Positions 63,655 to 64,000 of a stretch of DNA of 64,000 nucleotides are shown here, piece after piece. The notes under the pieces were generated by a model that searched no databases, was not told where the DNA came from, and was given only the letters and a program-made list of their open reading frames with translations. Each line of letters begins with the position of its first letter. Position 1 is the stretch's first letter. The position numbers were made by a program, and so were the translations under genes. Source of the DNA: Diploptera punctata (Eukaryota; Arthropoda; Insecta; Blattodea; Blaberidae); NCBI GenBank assembly GCA_030220185.1, contig JASPKZ010007250.1, positions 3,855,501 to 3,919,500 on the forward strand. Reading direction: 5' to 3'.

Positions 63655-64000
63655 TAATTTACTTTAAGAGAGGAAAGAAAATTACGAATATTTGAGAATA
63701 CATTTTTTTGGAAACTTTTTGGGCCAAAAAAAGAGATGAACAGACTGGTGAATTAAAAAAAAACTGTATAACAGTGAGCTATATGGTCTTTATAGGAAAC
63801 CAGATATAATAAGAACAGTTAAATCTCGTAGACTGCGATGGTCAGGACAAGTGAAACGAATTGGGAATGAAATGGGTGCATGGAAGCTTCTCGCAGGAAA
63901 ACCAGAGGGAAAACGGCCAGTTGGTAGACCAAGAATGAGGTGAGAGAATGGCATTATCCATGATTTGAGGGAAGTAGATTATAGGGTAATGATTGGAAAA
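63655..64000 (+). mobile_element. LINE-A thumb and C-terminus, runs off window
   Basis: 'tttaagagaggaaagaaaat' (LREERKLRIFENT), then a T-run insert, 'gggccaaaaaaagagatgaa', RTVKSRRLRWSGQVKRIGNE, WKLLAGKPEGKRPVGRPRMR and a stop in the RWEN region, 'gatttgagggaagtagatta'. Cut by the window end. Confidence 0.85.

Overview
Organism and overall nature. This is AT-rich eukaryotic nuclear DNA with no bacterial-style gene organisation and no host gene that I can support. Almost everything recognisable is a decayed, nested transposable element. The LINE C-terminus with the motifs GRPRMRWENN, LREVDY and AAMNLRVR, together with several tRNA-headed SINE families and abundant (ATT)n tracts, resembles a large cockroach-like insect genome (Periplaneta type). 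That assignment is inference from remembered repeat content, not from a search.

Repeat families (names are local to this report). LINE-A: RTE-like element with endonuclease plus reverse transcriptase (RT), at least 14 fragments, 3' end near 'gatagtgccagtgag'. LINE-B to LINE-G: other non-LTR RT C-termini, often with (GAA)n, (ATT)n or (GAT)n tails. LINE-K1 and LINE-K2: CR1/Jockey-like RT C-termini sharing a 3'-UTR stem (GGCC..GGCC) but carrying different microsatellite tails. An RNase H-bearing LINE remnant lies near 62.7 kb. SINE-1 to SINE-5: five tRNA-headed families with recognisable A and B boxes, several with target-site duplications (TSDs). H family: ~600-bp Helentron/HINE-like elements with a subterminal inverted repeat and a 3' terminal stem-loop. 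CAGGGTG family: Tc1/mariner-like relics with long terminal inverted repeats (TIRs). Also one hAT-like MITE, two unnamed repeats (X and Y), and two Penelope-like (PLE) terminal structures containing hammerhead-ribozyme-like cores.

Layout. 0-5 kb: LINE-K1, SINE-4, SINE-3, an A-B-A LINE duplication and an inverted LINE-K1. 5-9 kb: X and Y repeats. 9-12.6 kb: LINE-K2 with a nested insertion, then LINE-G with a 397-bp tandem duplication. 13-16.5 kb: mariner-like element carrying a LINE fragment and SINE-2, then LINE-A and SINE-1. 17-22.3 kb: LINE fragments and the longest LINE-A copy (endonuclease to RT), broken by SINE-3. 22.8-24.6 kb: mariner relic, SINE-5, SINE-1. 25-34.5 kb: LINE fragments, hAT MITE, SINE-1 and SINE-2 copies. 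35-39.2 kb: H-family inverted pair and a third H copy around LINE-A pieces. 39.8-42.3 kb: Y repeat and LINE-A, each split by SINEs. 43-44.7 kb: LINE-B with 13-bp TSDs, then the inverted 69-bp PLE array. 45-52.5 kb: LINE-D, LINE-A, LINE-F interrupted by a CAGGGTG element, Y with two SINE-1 insertions, LINE-K1. 53-60.5 kb: H copies, LINE-E, long (ATT)n, PLE palindrome, LINE-K2. 60.6-64 kb: LINE-A, SINE-5, RNase H LINE, LINE-A.

The parts do not form a pathway. What the window records is a layered insertion history: LINEs as substrate, then SINEs, H elements and mariner-like elements inserted into them, sometimes with the uninterrupted version readable in a second copy. The strongest leads are the hammerhead-like PLE repeats and the H family with its terminal stem-loop and precise insertion into a LINE frame.
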